In this document: positions 1 to 9,300 of the stretch, in pieces
How the letters are laid out: each line of letters begins with the position of its first letter
How positions within the stretch are numbered: the first letter of the stretch is position 1
Source of the DNA: JAEXNA01 sp050486105
GTDB taxonomy: Bacteria > Vulcanimicrobiota > Xenobia > Xenobiales > JADMJV01
DNA: 35,306 bases
Assembly (NCBI GenBank): GCA_050486105.1
Contig: JBJHCR010000018.1
Coordinates: forward strand, 1-35,306
Direction: 5' to 3'
Program-made: the position numbers and the translations under genes
Notes under the pieces: generated by a model
The model's database searches: none
Seen by the model: only the letters and a program-made list of their open reading frames with translations
What the model was told of the DNA's origin: nothing

Positions 1-22
1 CCGAATGTCAACACGCCCTAGG

Positions 23-199
23 AGGCTGGCCGGAAACCCCCTTGACAATGAAATTGTTCCTACTTGCAGACTTCGTAACGCTTCGCTTTAAGGTGCAGTG
101 CTCCGAAGCCCGTAATACCTAGTTGTATTTCGAATGAGGAGCGCTGTGCATGACTGTGAGTAGGGGCGATTTCAGTTTGAGAGGGTTTCCGGCCAGCCT
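23..199 (+). repeat. Fold-back intergenic element, copy 1 (177 bp)
   Basis: The ends are a perfect 17-bp inverted repeat: AGGCTGGCCGGAAACCC at 23-39 and its complement at 183-199. Inside, GACTTCGTAACG at 69-80 (46 nt from the left arm) matches the same string 51 nt into the copy at 18595-18785 and, with one change, 49 nt into the copy at 18414-18586. The right arm stops 5 nt before the katG stop codon, so the element lies directly after katG and could fold in its 3' UTR. No open frame worth calling lies in 1-204. Confidence 0.7.
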
Positions 200-204
200 T
201 CTAG

Positions 205-2400
205 CTACTTCAGGTCGAAACGATCCAAGTTCATAACCTTGGTCCAAGCAGCCACGAAATCTTGGACGAAAGTCTGTTGGGCGTCCTTGGTACCGTAGAC
301 TTCTGCTAGGGCTCGGAGCTGAGAGTTAGAACCGAAGATCAGGTCCACTCGAGTTCCGGTCCACTTGACCTCACCTGTAGCCCGATGCCGACCCTCGAAC
401 ACCTCTTCAGCTTCAGAGGTGGGGTTCCATGCGATGCCCATGTCCAAGAGATTGACGAAGAAATCGTTGCTCAGAGTCCCGGGCCGGTCGGTGAAGACCC
501 CGTGCACGGTTGCTCCATGGTTGGTGCCGAGAACTCGCAGGCCACCAAGCAGCACCGTCATCTCCGGCGCGGTCAGAGTCAGAAGTTGGGCTTTGTCCAC
601 CAGCATTTCTTCAGCTGAGACGGTGAGCTTCTTTTTCTGGTAATTGCGGAACCCATCGGCTATCGGCTCGAGCACTGCGAAAGATTCCACATCGGTCATC
701 TCCTGGGTGGCGTCGGTTCGTCCCGGCGAGAAAGGAACTTCGATGGGAGAGCCGGCGTTCTTGGCCGCTTGCTCGACCCCGGCGCAGCCGGCCAAAACGA
801 TCAAATCTGCCAGAGAAATCCTTTTGCCGTTGCTCTGACTGCTGTTGAAATCATCTTGGATTCCTTCCAGGACCTTGAGAACCGAGGCGAGTTCCTCAGG
901 GCTGTTGACTTCCCAATCCTTCTGGGGAGACAGACGGATTCTCGCTCCGTTGGCCCCACCGCGCTTATCCGAACCGCGGAAAGTGGAAGCGGCGGCCCAA
1001 GCGGTGCTAACCAACTGAGACATCGACAAGCCTGACTCGAGAACTTTCACCTTCAGGGAGGCCACGTCTTGAGCGTTCACCAATTCGTGGTCCACCTTGG
1101 GCACCGGGTCCTCCCAGATCAGCTCCTCTGAAGGAACTTCCTTGCCAAGATAGCGGGATCGAGGTCCCATATCGCGATGGGTCAGCTTGAACCAAGCCCT
1201 AGCGAAGGCGTCGGCAAATTCCTTGGGGTTCTGGTGAAAGTGTCGAGAGATCGGTTCGTAGATAGGATCCATCTTCAAGGCCAAATCGGCGGTGGTCATC
1301 ATGGGAGCGTAGCGCACAGAGGGATCCTGGGCGCCGGGCACCAGGTCTGCCCCCGCTCCATCTTTGGGCTTCCATTGATGGGCGCCAGCCGGGCTCTTGG
1401 TCAATTCCCACTCGAAGCCGAAGAGCATATCGAAGTAGGAGTTGTCCCATTTGGTGGGAGTCGGAGTCCAAGCCCCTTCGATTCCACTGGTGATGGCGTC
1501 GGCGCCGATTCCGCTCTTGTGGCTGCTCCTCCATCCCAGTCCCTGCTCGGCGATTCCCGCCCCTTCGGGTTCTCTTCCCACCAGGGCTGCATCCCCGGCA
1601 CCATGGCACTTCCCAAAGGTGTGACCACCGGCCACCAAGGCCACCGTCTCTTCGTCGTTCATGGCCATGCGGGCGAAGGTTTCGCGGATATCCCGAGCTG
1701 AAGCTAGAGGGTCAGGGTTGCCGTTCGGGCCTTCAGGATTGACGTAGATCAAACCCATCTGCACGGCGGCCAGAGGGTTCTCCAATTCCCGGTCTCCCTC
1801 GTAGCGCTTATCTCCGAGCCACTCGGTTTCCGAGCCCCAGTAGATGTCTTCTTCAGGCTCCCAAACATCTTCGCGCCCACCGGCAAAACCGAAAGTTTTG
1901 AGCCCCATGGACTCGATGGCGCAGTTGCCGGTGAGGATCATCAGGTCCGCCCATGAAATCTTATTGCCATACTTTTGCTTGATAGGCCAGAGCAAACGCC
2001 GGGCTTTATCCAGGTTGGCGTTGTCGGGCCAACTGTTTAAAGGAGCGAATCTCAGGGTGCCTGAGGAGGCTCCACCTCGACCGTCGGCCGTGCGGTAAGT
2101 TCCGGCGCTATGCCAAGCCATGCGGATAAAGAGCGGCCCGTAGTGGCCGTAATCTGCGGGCCACCAATCCTGAGAGTCGGTCATCAGGGCGTATAGGTCC
2201 TTCTTCACTGCATCGAGGTCCAAGGACTCAAACTCTTTGGCGTAGTCGAAGGTCTTCCCTAAGGGGTTCGAGAGTTCAGAGTTTTGATGAAGAATTCGCA
2301 GATTCAACTGCTTTGGCCACCAATCGCGATTAGAGGTGCCTCCCCCAGCTACTTTCTTAGGAACTCCGTTCATAACGGGACATTTTGTTTGACTTTCCAT
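205..2400 (-). CDS. katG: Catalase-peroxidase KatG
   Basis: This is a bifunctional haem catalase-peroxidase that removes hydrogen peroxide. The length, 731 aa from ATG 2400, is normal for the family, and both the N-terminal haem half and the C-terminal non-haem half are present. The distal site FIRMAWHSAGTYR gives Arg93, Trp96 and His97. A Tyr in GLIYVNPEGPNG and a Met in ARMAMNDEE can complete the Met-Tyr-Trp adduct, and AGGHTFGKCHGA carries the proximal His. I prefer ATG 2400 to GTG 2409 because the GGTGG at 2406-2410 is better spaced for it and the protein then begins MESQTKCP, as is typical. A perfect 16-bp palindrome 29 nt upstream suggests peroxide- or metal-responsive control. A small HTH gene lies upstream on the same strand. 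Confidence 0.97.
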   Translation of the reverse strand: MESQTKCPVMNGVPKKVAGGGTSNRDWWPKQLNLRILHQNSELSNPLGKTFDYAKEFESLDLDAVKKDLYALMTDSQDWWPADYGHYGPLFIRMAWHSAGTYRTADGRGGASSGTLRFAPLNSWPDNANLDKARRLLWPIKQKYGNKISWADLMILTGNCAIESMGLKTFGFAGGREDVWEPEEDIYWGSETEWLGDKRYEGDRELENPLAAVQMGLIYVNPEGPNGNPDPLASARDIRETFARMAMNDEETVALVAGGHTFGKCHGAGDAALVGREPEGAGIAEQGLGWRSSHKSGIGADAITSGIEGAWTPTPTKWDNSYFDMLFGFEWELTKSPAGAHQWKPKDGAGADLVPGAQDPSVRYAPMMTTADLALKMDPIYEPISRHFHQNPKEFADAFARAWFKLTHRDMGPRSRYLGKEVPSEELIWEDPVPKVDHELVNAQDVASLKVKVLESGLSMSQLVSTAWAAASTFRGSDKRGGANGARIRLSPQKDWEVNSPEELASVLKVLEGIQDDFNSSQSNGKRISLADLIVLAGCAGVEQAAKNAGSPIEVPFSPGRTDATQEMTDVESFAVLEPIADGFRNYQKKKLTVSAEEMLVDKAQLLTLTAPEMTVLLGGLRVLGTNHGATVHGVFTDRPGTLSNDFFVNLLDMGIAWNPTSEAEEVFEGRHRATGEVKWTGTRVDLIFGSNSQLRALAEVYGTKDAQQTFVQDFVAAWTKVMNLDRFDLK

Positions 2401-2428
2401 GATTTCCACCGCCTTAAGAATATTGGTC

Positions 2429-2444
2429 TCAATATTAATATTGA
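2429..2444. promoter_or_regulatory. Palindromic operator-like site upstream of katG
   Basis: TCAATATTAATATTGA is a perfect 16-bp inverted repeat 28 nt upstream of the katG ATG, in a locally AT-rich stretch. A further AATATTG half-site lies at 2419-2425. Fur/PerR-family operators are AT-rich inverted repeats of this type and commonly control katG. Assigning the regulator is inference; no Fur-family gene is in the window. Confidence 0.5.
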
Positions 2445-2536
2445 CATTGTCGCAATTAAAACTTTATCCTGCCCTCTTAGTAAGAAAGGCTGAGTGCTCA
2501 TCAGACCCTGACAGACAGCTCCGAAGAAGACTCAAG

Positions 2537-2800
2537 TTAGCCCTGGGCTTTTGAGAGCACGTAAACCTGGCGGGCCGGGTCATAGTAGTGAACGTTGGTT
2601 TGCTGGACCACCTCGCGAGTCTCGCAGCCTGTAAGGGCAGCGATCTTGGCCAGCCAACTCCTGGGCACATCGGCAAAGTCGTCGTGCTCGAGGCGTTGTA
2701 TGGTGTCGGGGGGAACCAGCAAGGCCACAGCCAGATGATGAATGGTAAAACCGACTTCGGTGCGCAAGCGCCTAATCCGCATTCCTAGTGTTTCTTCCAC
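2537..2800 (-). CDS. Small helix-turn-helix (XRE-like) DNA-binding protein
   Basis: An 87-aa protein that is almost entirely one HTH_3/XRE-type domain. The pattern is ETLGMRIRRLRTEVGFT, then IHHLAVALLVPPDTIQRLEHDD, then a third helix pair ending LAKIAALTG. A short tail, YYDPARQVYVLSKAQG, follows the domain. The start taken is GTG 2800, which keeps the usual 'ETLG' lead-in; ATG 2782 is possible and neither has a strong Shine-Dalgarno. It lies 136 nt upstream of katG on the same strand and diverges from the beta-propeller gene across an 81-bp spacer, so it could regulate either neighbour or itself. The target is unknown. Confidence 0.8.
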   Translation of the reverse strand: MEETLGMRIRRLRTEVGFTIHHLAVALLVPPDTIQRLEHDDFADVPRSWLAKIAALTGCETREVVQQTNVHYYDPARQVYVLSKAQG

Positions 2801-2881
2801 GGTCTGTCACTTTCAGGACAAGCTCAATTCTCCTCCGACTAGGTCTGCTTTTTCGAGACCACAGGAAGGAGGGATGGGGCC

Positions 2882-3313
2882 TTGCAAGACATGTACCAGG
2901 CCATGACCAAGCCGCAACTCACTTCTTTGGGACGAGAGTTCCCATTCTCTCTGCACAACATTCCGAACCTTCCATCCGACCTGCTGGTGGCTTACCGCAA
3001 TGGGTTAGAACATTGGAACCTTTCGGGGCAGCCAGGAACCCGCAGCCGGTCCTATTGGGGAAGGATAGACGCTCTGGCAGTGCTAAACGAAGGCCCCAAT
3101 GCAGGCTTAATCTTAGTGGCGGGAGAGGTCTTAGGCCTCCTGGGAGCAGACTTTCAATCCCTTTCCACTGCTCGTCTACCCGGTTCAGAAGCCATTCGGA
3201 CTCTGCTCCCCATTGGTCCGGAAATGATCTTGGCCATGGATGACGAGGAGCAGGTCACCCCCCTCATCGTGAGCGACGACCGAACTCTGTCGGTAGGCCA
3301 AAGTTGGCTCTAG
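2882..3313 (+). CDS. Beta-propeller protein, N-terminal fragment (probably frameshifted)
   Basis: This 143-aa frame starts at TTG 2882, 9 nt after a strong AAGGAGGG. It holds WD40/propeller-like strands such as DLLVAYRNGLEHWNLSG and GLILVAGEVLGLLGADF. The first closely mirrors LLTFHQDGLAHCWDLSG in the next reading frame (3404-4285). The frame ends at TAG 3311, and a second in-frame stop, TGA 3332, precedes the downstream part. A third frame across 3302-3361 encodes AGYLTVLCLGGSLY, which reads as the missing propeller strand. I therefore think 2882-4285 is one gene of about 467 codons, broken by two compensating single-base changes. Whether that is a true pseudogene, a sequencing error or a real split is open. 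Confidence 0.6.
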   Translation: MQDMYQAMTKPQLTSLGREFPFSLHNIPNLPSDLLVAYRNGLEHWNLSGQPGTRSRSYWGRIDALAVLNEGPNAGLILVAGEVLGLLGADFQSLSTARLPGSEAIRTLLPIGPEMILAMDDEEQVTPLIVSDDRTLSVGQSWL

Positions 3314-3403
3314 AGCAGTCTGCCGGTTATTTGACTGTCCTGTGTCTCGGCGGTTCTCTGTATTGATTACGGCAAGCTTCAAGAGCGCGATTCCAAGACA
3401 GGA

Positions 3404-4285
3404 ATGGCTCTGAGGGCCTGGACCGGCTGCGAGTCGGTGGTTTCAACTGGCTCCCTAACGAAGATTCCGTCGGGCCAAGAAGCCCAAAACTTGCTCACTT
3501 TTCACCAAGACGGCCTAGCCCATTGTTGGGATCTCTCCGGGCGAGAACGGCTCTTTTCGTTCACCACTCCTGTGACCCTCGTGGCAGGTCGATTCAGTCC
3601 ACACCGACCTCACACGGGGGCCCTCTTGAGTGACCTTGGCGACCTTATCGTCTTTTCGGTCCTCGAAGGGGGTCAGGTGAAACCGGCTCCGCCCATGCCG
3701 TGTTCGGTGGTCGACGTGGCTTGGACCGAAGATCGCCTGGTGTGCTTAGATGAGAACGGCGCATTGTGGGTGGTCGATGATTCCGCGGAGAAGGTCGGGG
3801 GCACTTGGTCGGGATGGAGTACCACGGCCCTCAGTTTGGATTCGAAGCGGACCGCTGTGGGCACCGCCGACGGCTCTATCGTGATCTTCGACGAGAGCGG
3901 AAGCTCATCGGTTCCTCCGCTTTCTTGTCACCAGGACGCCGTGGTCGCTCTCTATCGTTTTAAGGACCGTGTAGTGAGCGTTGGGGCCGACTGCACTGTC
4001 TGTCTGCTGACTATCAACGATGTCGGGTTGCAGCTCCAGAGGAGTATCAGCGAGCGGGCGGGAGTTTCCGTCGTCAGCAGCTGCTGGGATGAAACTCAGC
4101 AAGAGCTTTATTTGGCCTTAGAAGAAGGCGAAATTCTCTGGCTTAACCTTGAGTCTGGAAGTATATCTGGTTCTCTGAAGCTTGAAGATCATCGAATTGA
4201 AGAGGTGATCCTTGGCGGCCTTCCTGGGCAGATTCTCGTCTTGACCGATCGGGGAAGCCTAAAAAAGCTAGACCTGCAAGCTTGA
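3404..4285 (+). CDS. WD40-like beta-propeller protein, C-terminal part
   Basis: At 293 aa from ATG 3404, this is a run of blade-like units of about 40 residues: a hydrophobic strand, a Gly turn, then 'G.L..WDL..G' endings. Examples are DGLAHCWDLSG, GALWVVDDSAEK, GSIVIFDESG, GEILWLNLESG and GSLKKLDLQA. There is no signal peptide or membrane segment. Residues encoded just upstream in frame (3362-3403, ending GKLQERDSKTG) also look like a blade strand, so the ATG is probably not the original start. See the fragment at 2882-3313. It runs convergently into the HPt gene 12 nt away. The likely role is a cytoplasmic protein-interaction scaffold; the partner is unknown. Confidence 0.75.
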   Translation: MALRAWTGCESVVSTGSLTKIPSGQEAQNLLTFHQDGLAHCWDLSGRERLFSFTTPVTLVAGRFSPHRPHTGALLSDLGDLIVFSVLEGGQVKPAPPMPCSVVDVAWTEDRLVCLDENGALWVVDDSAEKVGGTWSGWSTTALSLDSKRTAVGTADGSIVIFDESGSSSVPPLSCHQDAVVALYRFKDRVVSVGADCTVCLLTINDVGLQLQRSISERAGVSVVSSCWDETQQELYLALEEGEILWLNLESGSISGSLKLEDHRIEEVILGGLPGQILVLTDRGSLKKLDLQA

Positions 4286-4297
4286 TCTCGAGGGCCC

Positions 4298-4657
4298 TCA
4301 AGGGCCCTTAAGGTAGTGTTCTAGCGCCCGCAATCCTTCTTGCACATCTCGTTCTAGCCGGGAAAGATTTTCTTCTACCCAGTCTAGGCGACCCTCGGAT
4401 GAGTTGAGTTCAAAAGCTCTGGCCGCCATGTGGACTCCAAGCAAACCCACAGAGATCGCCGCACCCTTCAAAGTATGAAAACACCGAGTCAGCAACTCCT
4501 TGTCATGGCCCGAACTTAAGCTCTCTCGCACCTTCATAAGACAGTCTTGTGAAGAAGCTGAAAACGTAGCGAAAAGCTCCTTGCCAAACTCCCGATCCCC
4601 ATCGAGCAATTCGTCGAGAAATTCCCTATCCAAACTATCCCCTGAAACCTGTTCCAA
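4298..4657 (-). CDS. Stand-alone HPt (histidine phosphotransfer) protein
   Basis: This 119-aa, all-helical protein has the HPt signature HTLKGAAISVGLLGVHMAA, with the phospho-accepting His at residue 61 and the conserved Lys-Gly just after it. HPt proteins relay phosphoryl groups between hybrid histidine kinases and response regulators. No kinase or receiver domain is in this window, so the partners are elsewhere. The start is TTG 4657, supported by AAGAGGGG 9 nt upstream. The gene diverges from the HSP90-like ATPase gene (136-bp spacer) and converges with the beta-propeller gene. Its position beside the GHKL pair suggests, but does not show, a shared function. Confidence 0.88.
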   Translation of the reverse strand: MEQVSGDSLDREFLDELLDGDREFGKELFATFSASSQDCLMKVRESLSSGHDKELLTRCFHTLKGAAISVGLLGVHMAARAFELNSSEGRLDWVEENLSRLERDVQEGLRALEHYLKGP

Positions 4658-4793
4658 CGGTCGGCACCCCTCTTAACCTACGCCCCATCGAGAACCCAAT
4701 CCCATTGGTACTTCCAGACTCGAACCAGATATCATTCCCGATCTCTTGAGTTTCCCAAGGTAACCTTTCTTCGGTCGCGAAAGGCGACCATCG

Positions 4794-6338
4794 ATGGTTG
4801 AAGAAGTATTTCAGAACCTGGTGGACCAATTCAGTGACCCCTTCACCTGCCTGCGAGAACTGATCCAAAACGCCATGGATGCGGGGACTCAATCCATCGA
4901 AGTTCAGACGCGATATCTGCCGGAGCCCGGCGGAGTCTGCTTGGAAATTCGGGACTTTGGTGAGGGCATGAACCGGGATATCATCGAGAGCAAGCTCACC
5001 CGACTGTTCAGTTCGGATAAAGAGAACGACCTGACCAAGATCGGAAAGTTTGGCATCGGCTTTGTTTCGGTTTTCTCCCTCAAGCCAGAATTGGTTTTGG
5101 TCGACACCGGTCGAGACGGAGAGTTTTGGAGGATCGCCTTCGATGGGGGCACGGACTTCCAACTCTTCACTCTGCACGAACCCCTCGAAGGGACATCGGT
5201 GCGCCTCTATCGCCTTCTCCCGTATGAGAACTATGACTCGTTCGTTGAGCGCTGTCGCTCAACCATCGGCTTGTGGTGTCGGCATTCCGCCACCTCTATC
5301 TGCTTCAATGGAGAAGAGATCAATGAAGACTTGGTGGTCGATAGCGTTTGCCGGGTGAATTCTCAATCGGCCCTGGGACGATTCAACGTGGGGGTCCACC
5401 CTTCCACCTCGGCTCCCTTCGGACTCTACAACACTGGCCTGACTCTCACTGAAGGGGAGCAAGAGCACCTGCCTGGGGTCAGCTATAAGATCCTTTCGAA
5501 TCATCTCGAGCACACTTTGACCAGAGACGCGGTGATCCACGATGACGGCTTCAAGAAGGTTATGGAACGCTTGAATGACCTGGTGGATAACGCCCTCTTT
5601 GACCAGGTGCTCAAGAACTTTCACTCTCAAGACCTTCGGGAGGAAACAGCGGCCCAGGCCAGAGTCTACCTCCAGTATATGAAACCCCGTTTGAGCAAGG
5701 TTCAGAAACGACAGGCGGTGCTGGAAGACCTCTTGGGGCATAAAATTTCTTGGGCTGATCTGGAGAAATGCGCCAAAAAAGAAGACCGACTATTCGCCAC
5801 CACCAAGGTTAGCCGATTGGCCGAACGCGCCGGTCGAGAGGGCCTACCGGTTTTGCCCTTCTCACCTAATTCTCAGATGGCGCTCCTGTTCTCATCCCTA
5901 TTCGAGGCTCCGGTTGTCGGCTTAGAAGAGAACCTTGCCGTCAGTCAACCTGTCCCTAGGCCTCCCGGGTTTCCCGGCCTGGAAGCTCAGCTCAAGAGCC
6001 TTCTTCGCAAGGGCCGCATACATGTGACCTCTGTAGTTCCTGTAGAATATCCCGACTCAGTCCGCGATCCCAACGCTCTTCCCTGTGTCTTCTCTTTAGG
6101 GTCAGACCGCCTGGTAAGGAGGTATCGGAAAGGTTTCTGGGGCACTCGCTATGTGCTGCCCCAGCACCTCCTCTTGGACGTCGACCATCCTTTAGTGCGC
6201 AAAGCCTTTTCTCGCTTGGAAACTCCGACCGGCTTGAGGGTTGCGGCCTACGCTCTGTGCAAGTCAGCCCTTCTTGACGATGGCCTTGACCCCAAAACTG
6301 AAAACAGACTTCTGGAGACCTTAACCACCCAGTCATGA
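4794..6338 (+). CDS. HSP90-type GHKL ATPase (active subunit of a two-gene pair)
   Basis: A 514-aa protein with an HtpG-like N-terminal GHKL nucleotide-binding domain. RELIQNAMDAG is the N-box (Glu22, Asn26, Asp29), IRDFGEGM is the DxGxG motif (Asp54), and KIGKFGIGFVSVFSL is the glycine-rich lid motif. GTSVRLY closes the domain. Residues around 190-290, including SNHLEHTLTRDAV, resemble the HSP90 middle-domain region, but the protein is shorter than HtpG (about 620 aa) and the rest is unfamiliar. All residues expected for ATP and Mg binding are present. ATG 4794 follows AAGG by 10 nt. The last 4 nt overlap the next gene (ATGA), so the two are translationally coupled. The client or substrate is unknown. 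It could be a chaperone-like or defence-type ATPase; the sequence does not decide. Confidence 0.85.
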   Translation: MVEEVFQNLVDQFSDPFTCLRELIQNAMDAGTQSIEVQTRYLPEPGGVCLEIRDFGEGMNRDIIESKLTRLFSSDKENDLTKIGKFGIGFVSVFSLKPELVLVDTGRDGEFWRIAFDGGTDFQLFTLHEPLEGTSVRLYRLLPYENYDSFVERCRSTIGLWCRHSATSICFNGEEINEDLVVDSVCRVNSQSALGRFNVGVHPSTSAPFGLYNTGLTLTEGEQEHLPGVSYKILSNHLEHTLTRDAVIHDDGFKKVMERLNDLVDNALFDQVLKNFHSQDLREETAAQARVYLQYMKPRLSKVQKRQAVLEDLLGHKISWADLEKCAKKEDRLFATTKVSRLAERAGREGLPVLPFSPNSQMALLFSSLFEAPVVGLEENLAVSQPVPRPPGFPGLEAQLKSLLRKGRIHVTSVVPVEYPDSVRDPNALPCVFSLGSDRLVRRYRKGFWGTRYVLPQHLLLDVDHPLVRKAFSRLETPTGLRVAAYALCKSALLDDGLDPKTENRLLETLTTQS

Positions 6339-9300
6339 CCAAAGTAGCCCCTACCAATCCTTTCAACGACTACGTCTTTATCAACGCCACTCCTTCGGAT
6401 CGGGGAGCCTTCAGTCTTGCTCTAGAGCAAGCTCTGGACAAGTTAGAGAAGTTTCAGTTGCCGGAACCCAGCCATTTCATACTGCAGTGGATTCAAGCCT
6501 TGGTGGCTGCTGAAGCCCAAGAAATCCTGGTCACTGTAGAGCATAAGGGAGTCGCCTTCACCACCGAGACGAGCTTGACTATCAAGTTCGATGGGCCGGG
6601 TTACTCGGCCCGAGAATTGGACTCACTCTATGATCACGTGTTCTTGTCAGGGCGAGACCGAAAGATCGATCGCCTGCGAGAACTGTCTCTGGGATGGCTC
6701 AGCGCCAGCTCTCTCAAACCATCCCGTCTTGCCATACAGTCGAATGGGTACTTCCGATTGCGCCAGGAGAGTGGAAAGAGGGTCGACGATCGGTGCGGCA
6801 AGGCCACCGAGGACATCAACGTCGGCGGCAAGTCTTGGAATGCCTTGGAAGTTACCGCTCGGGGAATGCAACAGATCAAAGAGCTGATCGAGCTGCGGTG
6901 CGGTGACGTTCCAATCAAGTTTACAGTGAACGGTCAAGCCCCCAACAGCTCCCAAGAAGGGGTTGGAGTGCCCTGGCCCAATCGGAGATTCCAGAATGGC
7001 CCGACCCGAGGGGTCATGGGAGCCACCTACGGGGGAAGCGCCTCCAGCCAACTGGCCTTTCTTCGCTATGGAGTCAACTTTGTCAGTCGTCCGGAGCCAA
7101 CCCTGCAGCCACCCATCATCGCCCGGGTGGACGATCCCACCTTGTCCAAAAACGTTTCCCAAACCGATGTGGTCAAAGACGACGCCTACGAAGATTTTCT
7201 GGCTCGACTCAGGGTGGAGATGAAAACCATGGGGATCGCCCTCACCGGCAAGAACATCCCGTCCTATCAAAGAGATTCTCTGAATAAGTATATTCAGTCG
7301 TACATCGCCAGCCATCTCGACCCCCGAGCCTTAGACGATCCGGAGCGACTTGCCCTCATGGGAGTGGAGTACGAGAGACTCCTGAAATTTCCAGTCTTTT
7401 GTAGTAATCGAGGGATCCACAGGTCCTTGATGGAGCTCTACACTTTATACCAGGAGCGAGGGTGCTTGTTGTATTGCACCTCCAGCCAAGCTCGAGCCCT
7501 GAATTGGGAGGGAGTTCTCTTGGTCATCGAACCCGGAGAGGCCACTGTGGTGCGCAAATTCTGTCCCAACCTGATTGAAGTCACTCTCAACGACGTCAGA
7601 AACTTCAACCGCCAAGGAGCACAAAGCCCTACATTTCCTATTGGCGCCCGCCAAACTATCGTCGAGCGTCAACAGCTCAAAGTTGGGAACAGAGAGTATC
7701 TCCTGTTGCTCCCAGACATCTACCCCACCGGTCTGGCGAGCCTGACGCTCCAGGGTGCCCCCAATACGATGCCCGTCAGAGAGGTTCCCCTAACCTTGAG
7801 CATCGCTTATCAAGACTTTCCCCATCCCGACTTCGATGAAGTCCAACACCTCAAGCAAGCACTTCCTGCAGCCTGCAGAGAGTTGCTTCTGAAACTTTGC
7901 GACCGACTGCAGCAACAAACTCAGAGTGAAGACTTCGCCCGCCTTAGACACGCGGAGTTGGCCTGTGAACTGCTGAACTTTGAACTGTCTCAACCCGAGC
8001 ATGTCGGGTTGCGCCCGGATCAACTCCACCAAGTGCTGCCACCCCTGGTGAACAGTGCTCCACTGATCGGCCTTGAAGATGGTCATCTGGTCAGTCTTGA
8101 AGACCTCCGCACCTATATGAAGCTGGTGCCCGACACTTTCCTGGGCGGTGCTTTTATTCAAGGGTTGGAATCGGGTGCTCTGGATCCCATGCCTGAAGCA
8201 ACCAAGCTTCTTCATCGACTCTTCACCTCTCAACAGCTAACCCCCACCGATCGGGTCCGAAATCGCCTGGCCGACGATTCCGACCTGAAGATGCAGTTCC
8301 GTCGCCAGACCCTCATTAGGGGTCTGACAAGACACCCCAATCCTGCGGCCCAAATCGCCCAATTTGCAAAGGCTGCTGAGGCTGAACTGGCGGAGATCGC
8401 CAGACTAGAAAAGGAATATAAGGAGGCTTTGGAAGGCAAACATCTCTTTGTTCAGCCCGATGAAGAGAGACTAAGAAGTCTGTCCGAAGTTCAAGACGAA
8501 CCTCTGCTGGCCAGTTTCGATCTTTTGGGGTCCGAGGTTGATATCGCGCACTCAACTGAGTTCTCCACGACCAATCATGGGCAAACCGTTCCCCTAGGAC
8601 CTCCACCTCTGCCCTCCCAGGAGCGAGACATCGAACACTGCCGAGAGCTCCGCACCTCCTTTTTGACCGATTTCGATGCTCTGCACATCGAGCGCAGGGA
8701 AAACAGTTTCGCTCTTCATCTGGCCAGCCTCAAACCCGAGCGATCGGATGGTGTGGTCTTTCTCCTCTGTGGCGATCAGGCCCAGGCCTTGAAGCACGAA
8801 CTCCCGGTTGAAGGCTTTATCAGAGTGTGTCCCACTCTAAACATCAAGGCCGAGCGGCTGCTTCACGATTCTTTGGAGCAGCTCATCGTGCGGGCGGTAG
8901 CCACCTTTGCCGAAGGGCAACTCGAATCTCGCAAGAGGCGTCAACTGAGAGATTGGCTTCATTGTGTGGGCTGTCAAGAGCCCGAGCGTCTCCTTCAGGC
9001 GGAACACCGCAGCCAGGATCTTTTCGACCTAGCCACCGTACCGTCTCTTGGAGGAAAGTTCCTGACTTGGCGATCTCTAAAGGAGCAATATGAGCGAACT
9101 GGGCAGTTGCTATATTGGGATTCGCTCAAGCCGGGACTTCCCTGTCCCAGCCGAGAGATCGTCCTTCTCTCCGGCCCACTGAACAAGGAGGTTTTGCACC
9201 GCCTCGGTTTTGAGCGTTTGGCTCGGTGGACTTCGGAAACGGAAGAGCAAGAGATTTTCGAAGTCCTCTATCGGAGCTCTCGGCGAGATCTCACCTCAAT

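Noticed and set aside
1177..1701. 174-codon frame on the plus strand
   Set aside because: It is antisense to katG, whose identity is certain.
2882..3313. CheW-like domain
   Set aside because: The hydrophobic pattern near GLILVAGEVLGLLGADF first suggested CheW, next to an HPt gene. The matching blade sequences in the next reading frame make a beta-propeller the better reading.
4286..4312. Terminator between the propeller and HPt genes
   Set aside because: Two GGGCCC palindromes are present at the convergent ends, but there is no T-run on either strand, so the call is not supported.
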